A DNA stretch of 59,474 nt from Oribacterium sp. (lineage in GTDB: Bacteria; Bacillota_A; Clostridia; Lachnospirales; Lachnospiraceae). The position numbers and the translations under genes are program-made. The notes below the pieces were generated by a model. The model was not told the origin of the DNA, did not search any database, and saw only the letters and a list, made by a program, of their open reading frames with translations. The stretch is taken from positions 1 through 59,474 of the forward strand of contig SFND01000019.1 of NCBI GenBank assembly GCA_004554245.1, in the 5' to 3' direction. Position 1 is the first letter of the stretch. Every line of letters begins with the position of its first letter. Shown here in pieces: positions 1 to 8,214 of this stretch.

Positions 1-1223
1 AGAGTGCGGAGGAGCTGCAGCTTCTCGAATCAGTGATACGCGAGATGCCACTCGCCGGACCATACCGCGCCTATCTTCTGAATGTGATTCTGAGATATCA
101 TGATAAGCTGCGGGACTCGGAGCCTGAGCTTAGTGAGGAGGAAAAGCAGTTCCTTGCGGAGATCCCTCAGCAGGAGCTCGACCACAGTGAGCAGAAGATG
201 CTGCTTCGGACACTGATCCGGCAGAATATGTTTGAGGAAGCCTATCGCCGGATGCTGTCGAGCGGTGAGCGTGATCTGGATCGTCCGTACCTCGAGAAGC
301 TGGTACGAAGCCTTGTCGCCGATAAGACGATCCTGCGTTATCTGATGGAGTACTACAACGGTCTGTCCGGGGATATGCTGGCGATTCTGCTGCGTGGACA
401 GAAGCTGAAGGCGGACGGGCAGCGGGAGATGGCGGAACGTCTGCTGGCGCAGATGCTGTTCAGCCGGACCGAGCAGGGGCTCGACGATGTATTCGAGCTC
501 TACCGGAGCTTCCCGGATGCGGAAAATGTGCTGCTGCGTGCCTATATCACGAAGCGCGCGGTGGATTACTTCATCGATGGTCGGGTGATCCGGGAGAAGG
601 TGTTCTCGGATATCTATGGCATCGTGCGGGATGAGCGCTATAAGGAGCGTGTCCCGGTGATCTATCTGCTGGCGATGTCGAAGCACATGTCCGAGCAGAA
701 GGATCTGAACGGAGAAGAAAAGCTCGTGCTTCAGGATACGATGGACTATCTGATCCGGAAGAAGCTGATTTTTGCATATACGAGAACGCTGTACCGTTTC
801 GTGCGGATTCCGGACAGCGTGATGGACCGGTACTATATCGAGTACCATGGTCATAAGGATATCCGCCCGTCTCTGTATCTCCGTATCCTCCCGGATCAGG
901 GGGATTACGAGGAGGAAGAGATTGTGAGAATCTATCAGAATATCTATGTGCATCCGGTGACACTGTTTGCCGGAGAGCGCGCAGAGTACCAGATCTATGA
1001 ATCTACGAAGGACCAGGTGCCGGCGACCAGTGGCAGCATCGCCTGGGACGGTACCGTGCGCCTGAAGGGAGACACCTACGATATTCTGAGCGAGATGTCT
1101 GGACTGATCGGAAAGGACCAGGATCAGGAGTTATACGAGGCTATGCACCGTTATGTTCGGAATGAAGCCGTCATCGAGGCCCTTTTCACGAAGGAGATGA
1201 CGGAAGCGAAGAGTGTGGAGTAA
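1..1223 (+). CDS. DUF5717-like protein, C-terminal part (cut by window start)
   Basis: The reading frame is open to the left edge (first whole codon at base 3), so at least 400 residues of the C-terminal part are present and the true start lies outside. The protein is soluble, helical and charged, with no signal peptide or membrane segment. Its last third (IRPSLYLRIL, then YVHPVTLFAGERAEYQIYE) resembles the C-terminal beta-rich part of the large DUF5717 proteins of Lachnospiraceae, which usually stand next to DUF5716 proteins, as here. The stop is 13 bases before the next start, so the two genes are probably one transcript. The family assignment is from memory of the family; the function is unknown. 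Confidence 0.7.
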   Translation, partial: SAEELQLLESVIREMPLAGPYRAYLLNVILRYHDKLRDSEPELSEEEKQFLAEIPQQELDHSEQKMLLRTLIRQNMFEEAYRRMLSSGERDLDRPYLEKLVRSLVADKTILRYLMEYYNGLSGDMLAILLRGQKLKADGQREMAERLLAQMLFSRTEQGLDDVFELYRSFPDAENVLLRAYITKRAVDYFIDGRVIREKVFSDIYGIVRDERYKERVPVIYLLAMSKHMSEQKDLNGEEKLVLQDTMDYLIRKKLIFAYTRTLYRFVRIPDSVMDRYYIEYHGHKDIRPSLYLRILPDQGDYEEEEIVRIYQNIYVHPVTLFAGERAEYQIYESTKDQVPATSGSIAWDGTVRLKGDTYDILSEMSGLIGKDQDQELYEAMHRYVRNEAVIEALFTKEMTEAKSVE

Positions 1224-1236
1224 GGAGAGCAGTTCT

Positions 1237-2469
1237 GTGAGTCGATATATAGGAATTTCATTGGACGATGACTATACGAATGTCTGTATCAATGATGAGA
1301 CGGTAACGAAACCGCTGCCGACAGTCATCGCCAAACATAAAAAGGACGATCGCTGGACGGTCGGAGAGGAGGCCTATAAGGAAACCCTCGCCGGCTATGG
1401 TGTGATCGTCGATAAACTGGTCAGCCTGCTCGAAAAAAACGGGACGGCCACCATCTCGCGCGTGAAGTATACGGCGATCGATATCGTCTATCATTACTTT
1501 CAGGAGCTCCTCCGGACAGAGGAGGATCCGAGCGAGGAGGATCGAAGTGGAGACATCGTCGTCGTCACGATCCGAAAGGCAAGCCGCGCTATGGTGGAGA
1601 AGCTGCAGGAGGCCATCCTCCGGACCGGTGTCCGGGAGGAGAACCTGCACATCATCAGCCATACGGAAAGCTTCGCGCATTTCGTGCTGCACCAGGATTC
1701 CAGCCTTTACAATCGTAAGGTGGGCATGTTTGAATTAAATAATCAGTGTCTCTGCTACTATGAGATGCATGTATCCCGCGGAACCCGTCGCTTCGCGCTG
1801 CTTGGTTCGGAGGCGGAAACGGAGGCCTTCAACCTCGATATCCTGAAGACGACCTCCGGCGGGAAGATCGCCGACCGGATACTGACGACCGTTGCGGAGC
1901 GGACACTGGGGAAGGACGCCTACTCTGCGGTCTTTCTCTGCGGGCGCGGCTTCCGGGATACGAATTTCGCGACGAACTTCATGAATTTCATCTGCAATCG
2001 TCGCCGTGTGCTGATCGAGCCGGGACTCTTCTGTATCGGTGCAGAGATTCATGCCCGGAACATCGATGAGGGAAAGAGCGAGGAGTACACGATTCTCTGC
2101 GATACACGCGTGCGTGCGGATATCTCTGCACGTGTCGTGATCAACGAGAAGGAAGAAAATCTGCCGATCGTCAAGGCCGGTACGAACTGGATGGACTCGA
2201 GAACCTCCTATGAGCTGATCGAGGACGACCAGGACTACATCGATTTTCAGGTCACCTCCCTCGCCCATCCACGTCGTCCGATCCGTCTTCGCATGATGCT
2301 CGACCTCTTCCCGAAGCGGGAGAACCGTACGACGAGGATACGCATGTCGACGGAGTTTGTGGATGCGGAGACCCTCCGCGTCACCGTACAGGATCTCGGC
2401 TTCGGTGACCTCTTCCCATCCAGCGGACAGGAAATCACCGAGGAGATCGACCTCGCGGACAAGGTTTAA
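1237..2469 (+). CDS. DUF5716-like protein with actin/Hsp70-type ATPase-like fold
   Basis: 410 residues. I start at the GTG at 1237 because AAGGAG lies nine bases upstream; an in-frame GTG at 1213 would overlap the previous stop and has no such site. The N-terminus (SRYIGISLDDDYTNVC, then PTVIAKHKKDDRWTVGEEAY) has the layout of the phosphate-1 strand and following segment of Hsp70/actin-like proteins, and a later stretch (SAVFLCGRGF) could be the phosphate-2 region. The C-terminal 100 residues are beta-rich, like an Hsp70 substrate domain. It matches my memory of DUF5716, the usual partner of DUF5717. ATP binding and a chaperone or scaffold role are inference. Confidence 0.65.
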   Translation: MSRYIGISLDDDYTNVCINDETVTKPLPTVIAKHKKDDRWTVGEEAYKETLAGYGVIVDKLVSLLEKNGTATISRVKYTAIDIVYHYFQELLRTEEDPSEEDRSGDIVVVTIRKASRAMVEKLQEAILRTGVREENLHIISHTESFAHFVLHQDSSLYNRKVGMFELNNQCLCYYEMHVSRGTRRFALLGSEAETEAFNLDILKTTSGGKIADRILTTVAERTLGKDAYSAVFLCGRGFRDTNFATNFMNFICNRRRVLIEPGLFCIGAEIHARNIDEGKSEEYTILCDTRVRADISARVVINEKEENLPIVKAGTNWMDSRTSYELIEDDQDYIDFQVTSLAHPRRPIRLRMMLDLFPKRENRTTRIRMSTEFVDAETLRVTVQDLGFGDLFPSSGQEITEEIDLADKV

Positions 2470-2483
2470 ATAAGGCGGGAAAT

Positions 2484-3278
2484 ATGGGCTTATTACTATG
2501 TACAAGGTGTGCACAGCACCCGTTCTACTATGAAAAACTGGATATCAATCTCTGGTCGATCCAGGAGCTTTCCTATGTGATCTACCACTATCCGATCATG
2601 CTGCCGACCGATCTCGTGGACCGGAAGCTGAGTGGCTGGATCCGTGATGAGCTGCACATGGGTATCCTCGCCGCGAAGCTCGAGCAGTACATGGGCTCCG
2701 GTGAAGGTGGAGAGCTCCAGGAACGTCTGCTGCTCATGATTCTCCGTGAGAGCAACTACTACACGCAGCAGGAGATCAGTTACTTCGAGACCGAGTACAG
2801 GCGTCTTCGTCACATCGATCGTGACCAGTTCTATGATCTGCTCGGCGATGCATACTTTCACATGGGCCGCTATGGCCGGGCGATCGAGGCCTATACCGAG
2901 TCGCTGCACTATCAGGACAGCATGCTCGTCAAGATGAAGCTCGGCAGTGCCTGCGTGACGGTCATGCAGTTCCGCCGTGCATCGGATATCTTCGAGCAGG
3001 TCTTCGTCGAGACCGCGGCGATGGAACCGCTGCGTAAGCTCTACTTCATCTCGAAGCTCGAACCGTCCGTCAAGACGATCGAAAAGTATATCGACCATAT
3101 CGATACGGAAATGCTTGCAGATTGGGAGCTTCAGTATGATAATGTACTGACACAGGCAGAGGATTCCGAGCATGTCCGCCAGATCGACGACGTCTACCAG
3201 CGGGATCGCAGCGAATTCCGGAAGGAAGCGAAGCTCTGGCTGGTCAAGTGGAAAAAGGAATACCGCGAGAAGGTATAA
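2484..3278 (+). CDS. Conserved TPR-like protein, third gene of the DUF5716/5717 set
   Basis: 264 residues, with a purine-rich site (AAGGCGGG) before the ATG. The N-terminus carries two Cys (LLLCTRC), then a helical region (WSIQELSYVIYHYPIMLPTDLVD). Residues about 115-185 (FYDLLGDAYFHMGRYGRAIEAYTESL, then KLGSACVTVMQFRRASDIFEQVF, cited here in part) have the Gly/Ala spacing of two tetratricopeptide repeats. No membrane segment is seen. The gene lies 14 bases after the DUF5716-like gene, so the three genes probably form one operon. I do not know a function; TPR repeats suggest a protein-binding partner for the two neighbours. Confidence 0.6.
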   Translation: MGLLLCTRCAQHPFYYEKLDINLWSIQELSYVIYHYPIMLPTDLVDRKLSGWIRDELHMGILAAKLEQYMGSGEGGELQERLLLMILRESNYYTQQEISYFETEYRRLRHIDRDQFYDLLGDAYFHMGRYGRAIEAYTESLHYQDSMLVKMKLGSACVTVMQFRRASDIFEQVFVETAAMEPLRKLYFISKLEPSVKTIEKYIDHIDTEMLADWELQYDNVLTQAEDSEHVRQIDDVYQRDRSEFRKEAKLWLVKWKKEYREKV

Positions 3279-3374
3279 AAGAAGTGGCGTCTCCGCCCTG
3301 CGGAAGATCAGGTAGTGCAGACGACCGGAACACCATCACCCATCTCAGAATATAGATAGAAGAAGGAAATGATT

Positions 3375-6014
3375 ATGAAAGAACTTGCAAAGCAGTACAA
3401 CCCGGAGGAGGTTGAGGACCGCATCTATGACATGTGGCTGAAGGGCCACTATTTCCATGCGGAGGTCAACCCGAACAAGAAGCCGTTTACCATCATGATG
3501 CCGCCACCAAACGTTACCGGTCAGCTGCACATGGGCCATGCCCTCGATAACACACTGCAGGATTCCCTGATCCGCTGGAAGCGTATGCAGGGCTATGAAG
3601 CACTGTGGCAGCCGGGCAGTGATCATGCGGCGATCGCAACGGAGGTGAAGGTCACCAATCAGCTGAAGGAGAGAGGCATCGATAAGCATGCGCTCGGTCG
3701 TGAGGGCTTCCTGAAGGAGGCCTGGAAGTGGAAGGAGGAGTACGAGTCCAGAATCGTCAACCAGCTCCACAAGATCGGCTCCAGCGCCGACTGGGACAGA
3801 CTTCGTTTTACCATGGACGAGGGCTGCACACACGCCGTTCAGACTACCTTCATCAATCTGTATAAGAAGGGCTATATCTATAAGGGCTCCAGAATCATCA
3901 ACTGGTGTCCGGTCTGCCACACTTCCCTCAGTGATGCAGAGGTAAACCACGAGGAGCAGGAAGGTCACTTCTGGCATATCCTCTATCCGCTGGCGGATGG
4001 TTCTGGTCAGATCGAGATCGCAACCACCCGTCCGGAGACTCTGCTCGGTGATACCGCCGTCGCCGTCAATCCGGAGGATCCGCGCTATAAGGACATGATC
4101 GGCAAGATGGTGAAGCTTCCGCTTACGGATCGTGAGATCCCGATCGTCGGTGATGAGCATGCGGATATGACCTTCGGAACCGGTGCTGTAAAGATCACAC
4201 CGGCACACGACCCGAACGACTTCGAGGTCGGCAAGCGTCACAATCTGCCGGAGATCACGATCCTGAACGATGATGCGACCATCCACTGCCCGGGATCGAA
4301 GTATGATGGCATGGACCGTTATGAGGCACGAAAGGCCATGGTACAGGATCTGACCGATCTCGGTCTGCTGGTGAAGGTCGTTCCGACGAAGCATAATGTC
4401 GGTACCCACGACCGCTGTGGTACCACGGTCGAGCCGATGATCAAGCCGCAGTGGTTCGTACGTATGGAGGAGATGGCGAAGCCGGCGATCAAGGCCATCG
4501 AGACCGGCGAGCTCCAGTTCGTTCCGGAGAACTACAGTAAGACCTATCTTCACTGGCTTGAGAATATCAAGGACTGGTGTATCTCCCGTCAGCTCTGGTG
4601 GGGACACCGTATCCCGGCTTACTACTGTGAGGACTGCGGTGAGATGGTGGTCGGGACCGAGGCACCGGAGAGCTGCCCGAAGTGCGGTGGACATCACTTC
4701 CGACAGGATGAGGACACCCTCGATACCTGGTTCTCCAGTGCACTCTGGCCATTTGAGACCCTTGGCTGGCCGGAGGATACCCCGGAGTACAGATACTTCT
4801 ATCCGACGGATGTACTCGTGACCGGCTACGATATCATCTTCTTCTGGGTAGTTCGTATGGTATTCTCTGGGCTCGAGCAGACCGGTAAGGTTCCGTTCCA
4901 TAAGGTCCTGATCCACGGACTCGTACGTGATGATCAGGGACGGAAGATGAGTAAGTCGCTCGGCAACGGTATCGATCCGCTCGAGGTCATCCGGAAGTAT
5001 GGCGCCGACGCCCTTCGTATGACCCTCCTCACCGGTAATGCACCGGGTAACGACATGCGTTTCTACTGGTCGAGAGTCGAGGCCTCCAGAAACTTCATGA
5101 ATAAGGTATGGAATGCGTCCCGCTTTATCATGATGAACCTCGATAAGGCAGATCTTCCGGAGACGATGCCGGCGAACCTGACCATGGCGGATAAGTGGAT
5201 CCTCAGCAAGGTGAACAGCCTCGCTGCCGATGTGACCCGTAATCTGGAAGCCTTTGACCTCGGAATCGCCCTCGATAAGGTACAGAACTTCATCTGGGAG
5301 GAGTTCTGCGACTGGTACATCGAGATGGTGAAGCCACGTCTCTGGAACGAAGAGGATGAGACGAAGGCAGCCGCTCTCTGGACACTGAAGCATGTGCTGA
5401 TCACGTCGCTGAAGCTTCTGCATCCGTTCTGCCCGTTCATCACCGAGGAGATCTTCGATACCCTTGAGAACCCGGAGACACCGCTGATGTGTCAGTCGTG
5501 GCCGGAGTTCAGTGAGACACTGAACTTCCAGGAGGATGAGGCGGAGATCGAGACCATCAAGGAAGCCGTACGTTCGATCCGTAATGTTCGTACGAATATG
5601 AACGTTGCACCGTCCAGAAAGGCGATGACCTACGTTGTGACCGAGAATGAGCGCGTAAGAAAAACGTTCGAACATAGTAAGGTATTCTTCGCTACCCTCG
5701 CCTATGCATCGGATGTTATAATTCAGAGTGATAAAACAGGCATCGCAGACGATGCCGTAACGGTAGCGATTCCGGATGCGGTGATCCATATCCCGTTTGC
5801 GGATCTCGTTGACATCGCAAAGGAGATTGAGCGTCTCGAGAAGGAGAAGCAGAAGTGGGAAGCAGAGATCCGTCGTTCCACCGGTATGCTGAACAACGAG
5901 CGCTTCACTTCGAAGGCACCGGCAGAAAAGGTAGAGGAGGAGCGTGAAAAGCTTCAGCGGAATACACAGCTTCTTCAGCAGGTGACCGAGCGTCTCGCTG
6001 CCCTCAGAAAGTAA
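3375..6014 (+). CDS. valS: Valyl-tRNA synthetase
   Basis: 879 residues, normal for the family. It charges tRNA-Val in the cytoplasm. Class I signatures are clear: HMGH at residues 52-55 and KMSKS at 524-528. In between lies the editing (CP1) domain with GDTAVAVNP and the TFGTGAVKITPAHDPND segment. The C-terminal coiled-coil arm (EIERLEKEKQKWEAEI onward) is intact. I prefer the ATG at 3375 over the one at 3369 because AGAAGG ends eight bases before it. The upstream gap of about 95 bases is too short for a T-box leader and shows no T-box motif, so tRNA-responsive control is not evident. Confidence 0.97.
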   Translation: MKELAKQYNPEEVEDRIYDMWLKGHYFHAEVNPNKKPFTIMMPPPNVTGQLHMGHALDNTLQDSLIRWKRMQGYEALWQPGSDHAAIATEVKVTNQLKERGIDKHALGREGFLKEAWKWKEEYESRIVNQLHKIGSSADWDRLRFTMDEGCTHAVQTTFINLYKKGYIYKGSRIINWCPVCHTSLSDAEVNHEEQEGHFWHILYPLADGSGQIEIATTRPETLLGDTAVAVNPEDPRYKDMIGKMVKLPLTDREIPIVGDEHADMTFGTGAVKITPAHDPNDFEVGKRHNLPEITILNDDATIHCPGSKYDGMDRYEARKAMVQDLTDLGLLVKVVPTKHNVGTHDRCGTTVEPMIKPQWFVRMEEMAKPAIKAIETGELQFVPENYSKTYLHWLENIKDWCISRQLWWGHRIPAYYCEDCGEMVVGTEAPESCPKCGGHHFRQDEDTLDTWFSSALWPFETLGWPEDTPEYRYFYPTDVLVTGYDIIFFWVVRMVFSGLEQTGKVPFHKVLIHGLVRDDQGRKMSKSLGNGIDPLEVIRKYGADALRMTLLTGNAPGNDMRFYWSRVEASRNFMNKVWNASRFIMMNLDKADLPETMPANLTMADKWILSKVNSLAADVTRNLEAFDLGIALDKVQNFIWEEFCDWYIEMVKPRLWNEEDETKAAALWTLKHVLITSLKLLHPFCPFITEEIFDTLENPETPLMCQSWPEFSETLNFQEDEAEIETIKEAVRSIRNVRTNMNVAPSRKAMTYVVTENERVRKTFEHSKVFFATLAYASDVIIQSDKTGIADDAVTVAIPDAVIHIPFADLVDIAKEIERLEKEKQKWEAEIRRSTGMLNNERFTSKAPAEKVEEEREKLQRNTQLLQQVTERLAALRK

Positions 6015-6033
6015 ACGTGGGAGGAAACAGATC

Positions 6034-6630
6034 ATGAAACGTACACATATAGTGGGTGTCGCTCTGGCACTGGCCCTTTCGATGACTGCGCCAGTGGCAG
6101 CTATGGCGGCCGAGCACCCTGCAAGCGCGGTCGAGCTTCAGGAGGTAGCTGCGACACAGAAGAGCAAGTTCGCCTGGGAGAATACCGGGACGAGCTGGCG
6201 TCTTCTGTATCTGACACCGTCCAGCACACAGTGGACCTACGCCCATAAGTGGGTACAGATCGGTGCGAGCTTCTACTATTTCGACGAGCAGGGCGATATG
6301 GTCGAGGGCTGGTTCCAGGATGCGAGCGGCCGCTGGTTCTTCGCACAGTATGATAACATGGCCCGGAACAACCCGGATGCCGGAAAGGTCATCAGCGGCT
6401 GGGCACAGATCCGGGCGACGAACGGAAGTATGCAGTACTACTACTTCGGAAGCGATCCGACGACCGGCATTCCGAGCGGTATGTATGGAAGTGATACGGC
6501 AGGCTACTATAAGAGCTATATCATCGACGGTCAGGAGTACCAGTTTGACGCGAACGGTCACTGCGTACAGACGATGATCGGTATGGCGAAAACCTACGGA
6601 CGCAATCGAACGGAAGTAAGTGATTTATAA
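6034..6630 (+). CDS. Secreted protein with cell-wall-binding-type repeats
   Basis: 198 residues. Residues 1-26 are a signal peptide with a basic start, hydrophobic core and AMAA cleavage site. The mature part is rich in Trp, Tyr and Gly in the pattern of choline-binding/cell-wall-binding repeats (WVQIGASFYYFDEQGDMVEG, then GRWFF, GWAQIRA, YYYFGSDPTTGIPSG), followed by a degenerate last repeat. No enzymatic domain is seen, so the protein is probably anchored to the cell wall non-covalently. It follows valS by 19 bases and may be read through from it, and is followed by a hairpin at 6636-6693. Its biological role is unknown. Confidence 0.8.
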   Translation: MKRTHIVGVALALALSMTAPVAAMAAEHPASAVELQEVAATQKSKFAWENTGTSWRLLYLTPSSTQWTYAHKWVQIGASFYYFDEQGDMVEGWFQDASGRWFFAQYDNMARNNPDAGKVISGWAQIRATNGSMQYYYFGSDPTTGIPSGMYGSDTAGYYKSYIIDGQEYQFDANGHCVQTMIGMAKTYGRNRTEVSDL

Positions 6631-6635
6631 GGATG

Positions 6636-6693
6636 AAGGCAGGAAGCGGATGAGGCTCCGAAAATCCGGAGCGCTCGAGGCTCCCTGCCTTTT
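6636..6693 (+). terminator. Hairpin, probable terminator after the cell-wall-binding protein
   Basis: AGGCAGG pairs with CCTGCCT around an inner GCTCCG/CGGAGC stem. Only four T follow, so it may be a weak terminator. Confidence 0.5.
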
Positions 6694-6716
6694 CGGTATC
6701 GGGACAGGCAGGATAT

Positions 6717-7196
6717 ATGAAGATTAATCTGATTGTTGTGGGAAAGGTGAAGGAGAAGTACCTCCGGGATGCGATCCAGGAGTATGCGAAGCGGCTGTCT
6801 GCATACTGTGATCTCAGCATCATCGAGGTTGCGGATGAGAAGACACCGGAGCATGCGCCGGAGACGGTGGAGGCCCGGATCAAGGAGACCGAGGGGGAGC
6901 GTATCCTCGCGAAGATCAGTGATCGGAGCTATGTGGTCGCGCTCGCCATCGAGGGGGATATGCTGAGCTCCGAGCAGCTGGCGGAGCGGGTGCAGGAGCT
7001 GATGCTGCGCGGACGCTCGGACATCAGCTTCATCATCGGCGGTTCACTGGGACTTAGTCCGGCCGTGCTGAAGCGTGCGGACAGAAAGCTCAGCTTCAGC
7101 CGCATGACCTTTCCGCACCAGCTGATGCGGGTGATCCTGCTCGAGCAGGTGTACCGTGCGTTTAAGATCAATGCGCACGAGCCATATCATAAATAA
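6717..7196 (+). CDS. rlmH: 23S rRNA (pseudouridine1915-N3)-methyltransferase
   Basis: 159 residues, the usual length. RlmH methylates pseudouridine 1915 in helix 69 of 23S rRNA with S-adenosylmethionine (SPOUT fold). The C-terminal knot is intact: FIIGGSLGLSPAVL forms the cofactor loop and the protein ends in the conserved HEPYHK. The N-terminus (MKINLIVVGKVKEKYL) is typical. No strong Shine-Dalgarno site precedes the ATG (GGCAGGATAT only). It is a single gene followed at once by a bidirectional terminator. Confidence 0.96.
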   Translation: MKINLIVVGKVKEKYLRDAIQEYAKRLSAYCDLSIIEVADEKTPEHAPETVEARIKETEGERILAKISDRSYVVALAIEGDMLSSEQLAERVQELMLRGRSDISFIIGGSLGLSPAVLKRADRKLSFSRMTFPHQLMRVILLEQVYRAFKINAHEPYHK

Positions 7197-7222
7197 AAAG
7201 GACCCATGAGGGTCCTTTTTAA
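7194..7222. terminator. Bidirectional terminator between rlmH and a minus-strand small gene
   Basis: AAAAAGGACCC pairs with GGGTCCTTTTT around a four-base loop. It has A-runs and T-runs on both sides and so serves both convergent genes. Confidence 0.9.
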
Positions 7223-7380
7223 ATGGCATTTTCCTGTACGAGCGTCTGGTGGATCAGCTTTGGAACTTCGTCCTTCGGCACGTCGAAGATGATGGAGAGC
7301 TCCATATAGAGGATGTTTTCAGCCTGCTCGAGGTAATGAATATCTAGGTCCTCCTTCTTTTCAAATTCTTCTCCATTCAT
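7219..7380 (-). CDS. Small acidic hypothetical protein (53 aa)
   Basis: The frame runs back to an ATG at 7437, but the stretch before 7380 is GC-rich hairpin sequence (a CGCC/GGCG stem, 7393-7419) that looks like leader rather than protein. I therefore start at the ATG of 7380, although GGAAAGG directly abuts it and leaves no ideal spacing. The protein is acidic and helical (DIHYLEQAENILYMELSIIF) with no signal or membrane segment. It ends inside the terminator shared with rlmH. I do not recognise a family. Codon usage and the promoter-like AT-rich region at 7441-7500 support a real gene, but only moderately. Confidence 0.5.
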   Translation of the reverse strand: MNGEEFEKKEDLDIHYLEQAENILYMELSIIFDVPKDEVPKLIHQTLVQENAI

Positions 7381-7529
7381 CCTTTCCAGCGAATGAGACG
7401 CACGCCTTCGGGGCGGTGCGCATTTGCAGTTAACCATAATTTACATATAGTTTATATCAAAAATTCCTTTTCGAAAAGTCAGTTTCACACAATTTAATTG
7501 CATTTCGTTGTGATGGTGGTGACAGTTTA

Positions 7530-7604
7530 GGCTGGGGACCCGGAGGGGCGGCAACGGAGTCACAGTACTCCGAGATCGGTGAACTCTAAGCCGTGGCCCC
7601 TGCC
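7530..7604 (+). repeat. Half-copy D of the dispersed palindromic repeat (left-arm type)
   Basis: Matches the left arm of the full elements (GGAGGGGCGGCAACGGAG, CACAGTACTCCGAGATCGG). It folds on itself: GGCTGGGGACC pairs imperfectly with GGCCCCTGCC, and CGGAGT with ACTCCG. It is preceded by GTGACAGTTTAG, which also precedes half-copy H. Confidence 0.75.
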
Positions 7605-7628
7605 TGCCGAAGCCGTGATGCCGTCTTC

Positions 7629-7657
7629 TTGCGAAGAATGGGGGATTTATGTATACT
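7629..7657 (+). promoter_or_regulatory. Promoter of the GtrA-like gene
   Basis: TTGCGA, 17 bases, TATACT, placed 33 bases before the ATG at 7690. Confidence 0.7.
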
Positions 7658-7689
7658 CTACCCTGTTGATGATCATAAAGGAGATTATT

Positions 7690-8124
7690 ATGAACCTGCT
7701 TCAGAGTTTATATGCGCGTTACAAGGAAATCGTGCACTACCTGATCGTCGGGGTGCTGACGACCGTGGTGAGTCTCGGGGTCTACTATGGGCTCGTGCTG
7801 ACGGTGCTGGATCCGGGGAATCCGCTGCTGCTGCAGCTGGCGAATATTCTGTCCTGGGTCGCGGCGGTGACCTTCGCGTATTTTATGAGCCGGAAATTCG
7901 TGTTTGAGAGTCACAGTACGAAGATGCGTGCGGAGGCGGCCCGCTTTTACATGTCACGTGTGGGCACACTGCTGCTCGATATGCTGATCATGTTTGTGAC
8001 GGTGACACTGCTCGGCATGAATGACAAGCTGGCGAAGCTGCTGGTGCAGGTGGTCGTGACGGTGCTGAATTATATTTTCAGTAAGTTTCTCGTGTTTGGG
8101 AAGGCGAAGGATGAAGCGCCGTGA
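7690..8124 (+). CDS. GtrA-family membrane protein
   Basis: 144 residues with four hydrophobic segments (about 18-40, 45-65, 85-108, 115-135), the size and layout of GtrA/DPMS_2 proteins. These are thought to flip or help use polyprenyl-linked sugars in cell-envelope glycosylation. Conserved features include YLIVGVLTTVVSLGVYY near the start and the NYIFSKFLVF ending. I start at 7690, where AAAGGAG lies just upstream, rather than at 7579, which would translate through the promoter. The next gene encodes a YfhO-like protein, so both may belong to one lipid-linked sugar pathway. That pairing is inference. Confidence 0.88.
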   Translation: MNLLQSLYARYKEIVHYLIVGVLTTVVSLGVYYGLVLTVLDPGNPLLLQLANILSWVAAVTFAYFMSRKFVFESHSTKMRAEAARFYMSRVGTLLLDMLIMFVTVTLLGMNDKLAKLLVQVVVTVLNYIFSKFLVFGKAKDEAP

Positions 8125-8214
8125 TGGCCGGAAGCCTGTTCGTTCATACTGTGGATATGAGGATATTGAGGCCTGCATGGCGCCGGAAAAAGACATGCAT
8201 AAAGGAGCTGTAAG

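Larger units (their letters stand above)
7381..7689. other. Intergenic region: leader of the 53-aa gene, repeat half-copy, gtrA promoter
   Basis: About 309 bases without a gene. From left to right it holds the probable leader and AT-rich promoter of the minus-strand small gene (to about 7500), a half-copy of the dispersed palindromic repeat (7530-7604), and the promoter of the GtrA-like gene (7629-7657). Confidence 0.6.

Noticed and set aside
3279..3374. T-box leader before valS
   Set aside because: The gap is under 100 bases and lacks the T-box core motif and a terminator.
3345..6035. 896-residue open frame on the minus strand opposite valS
   Set aside because: It mirrors valS codon structure in a GC-rich gene, has no family resemblance and no ribosome site; valS is certain.
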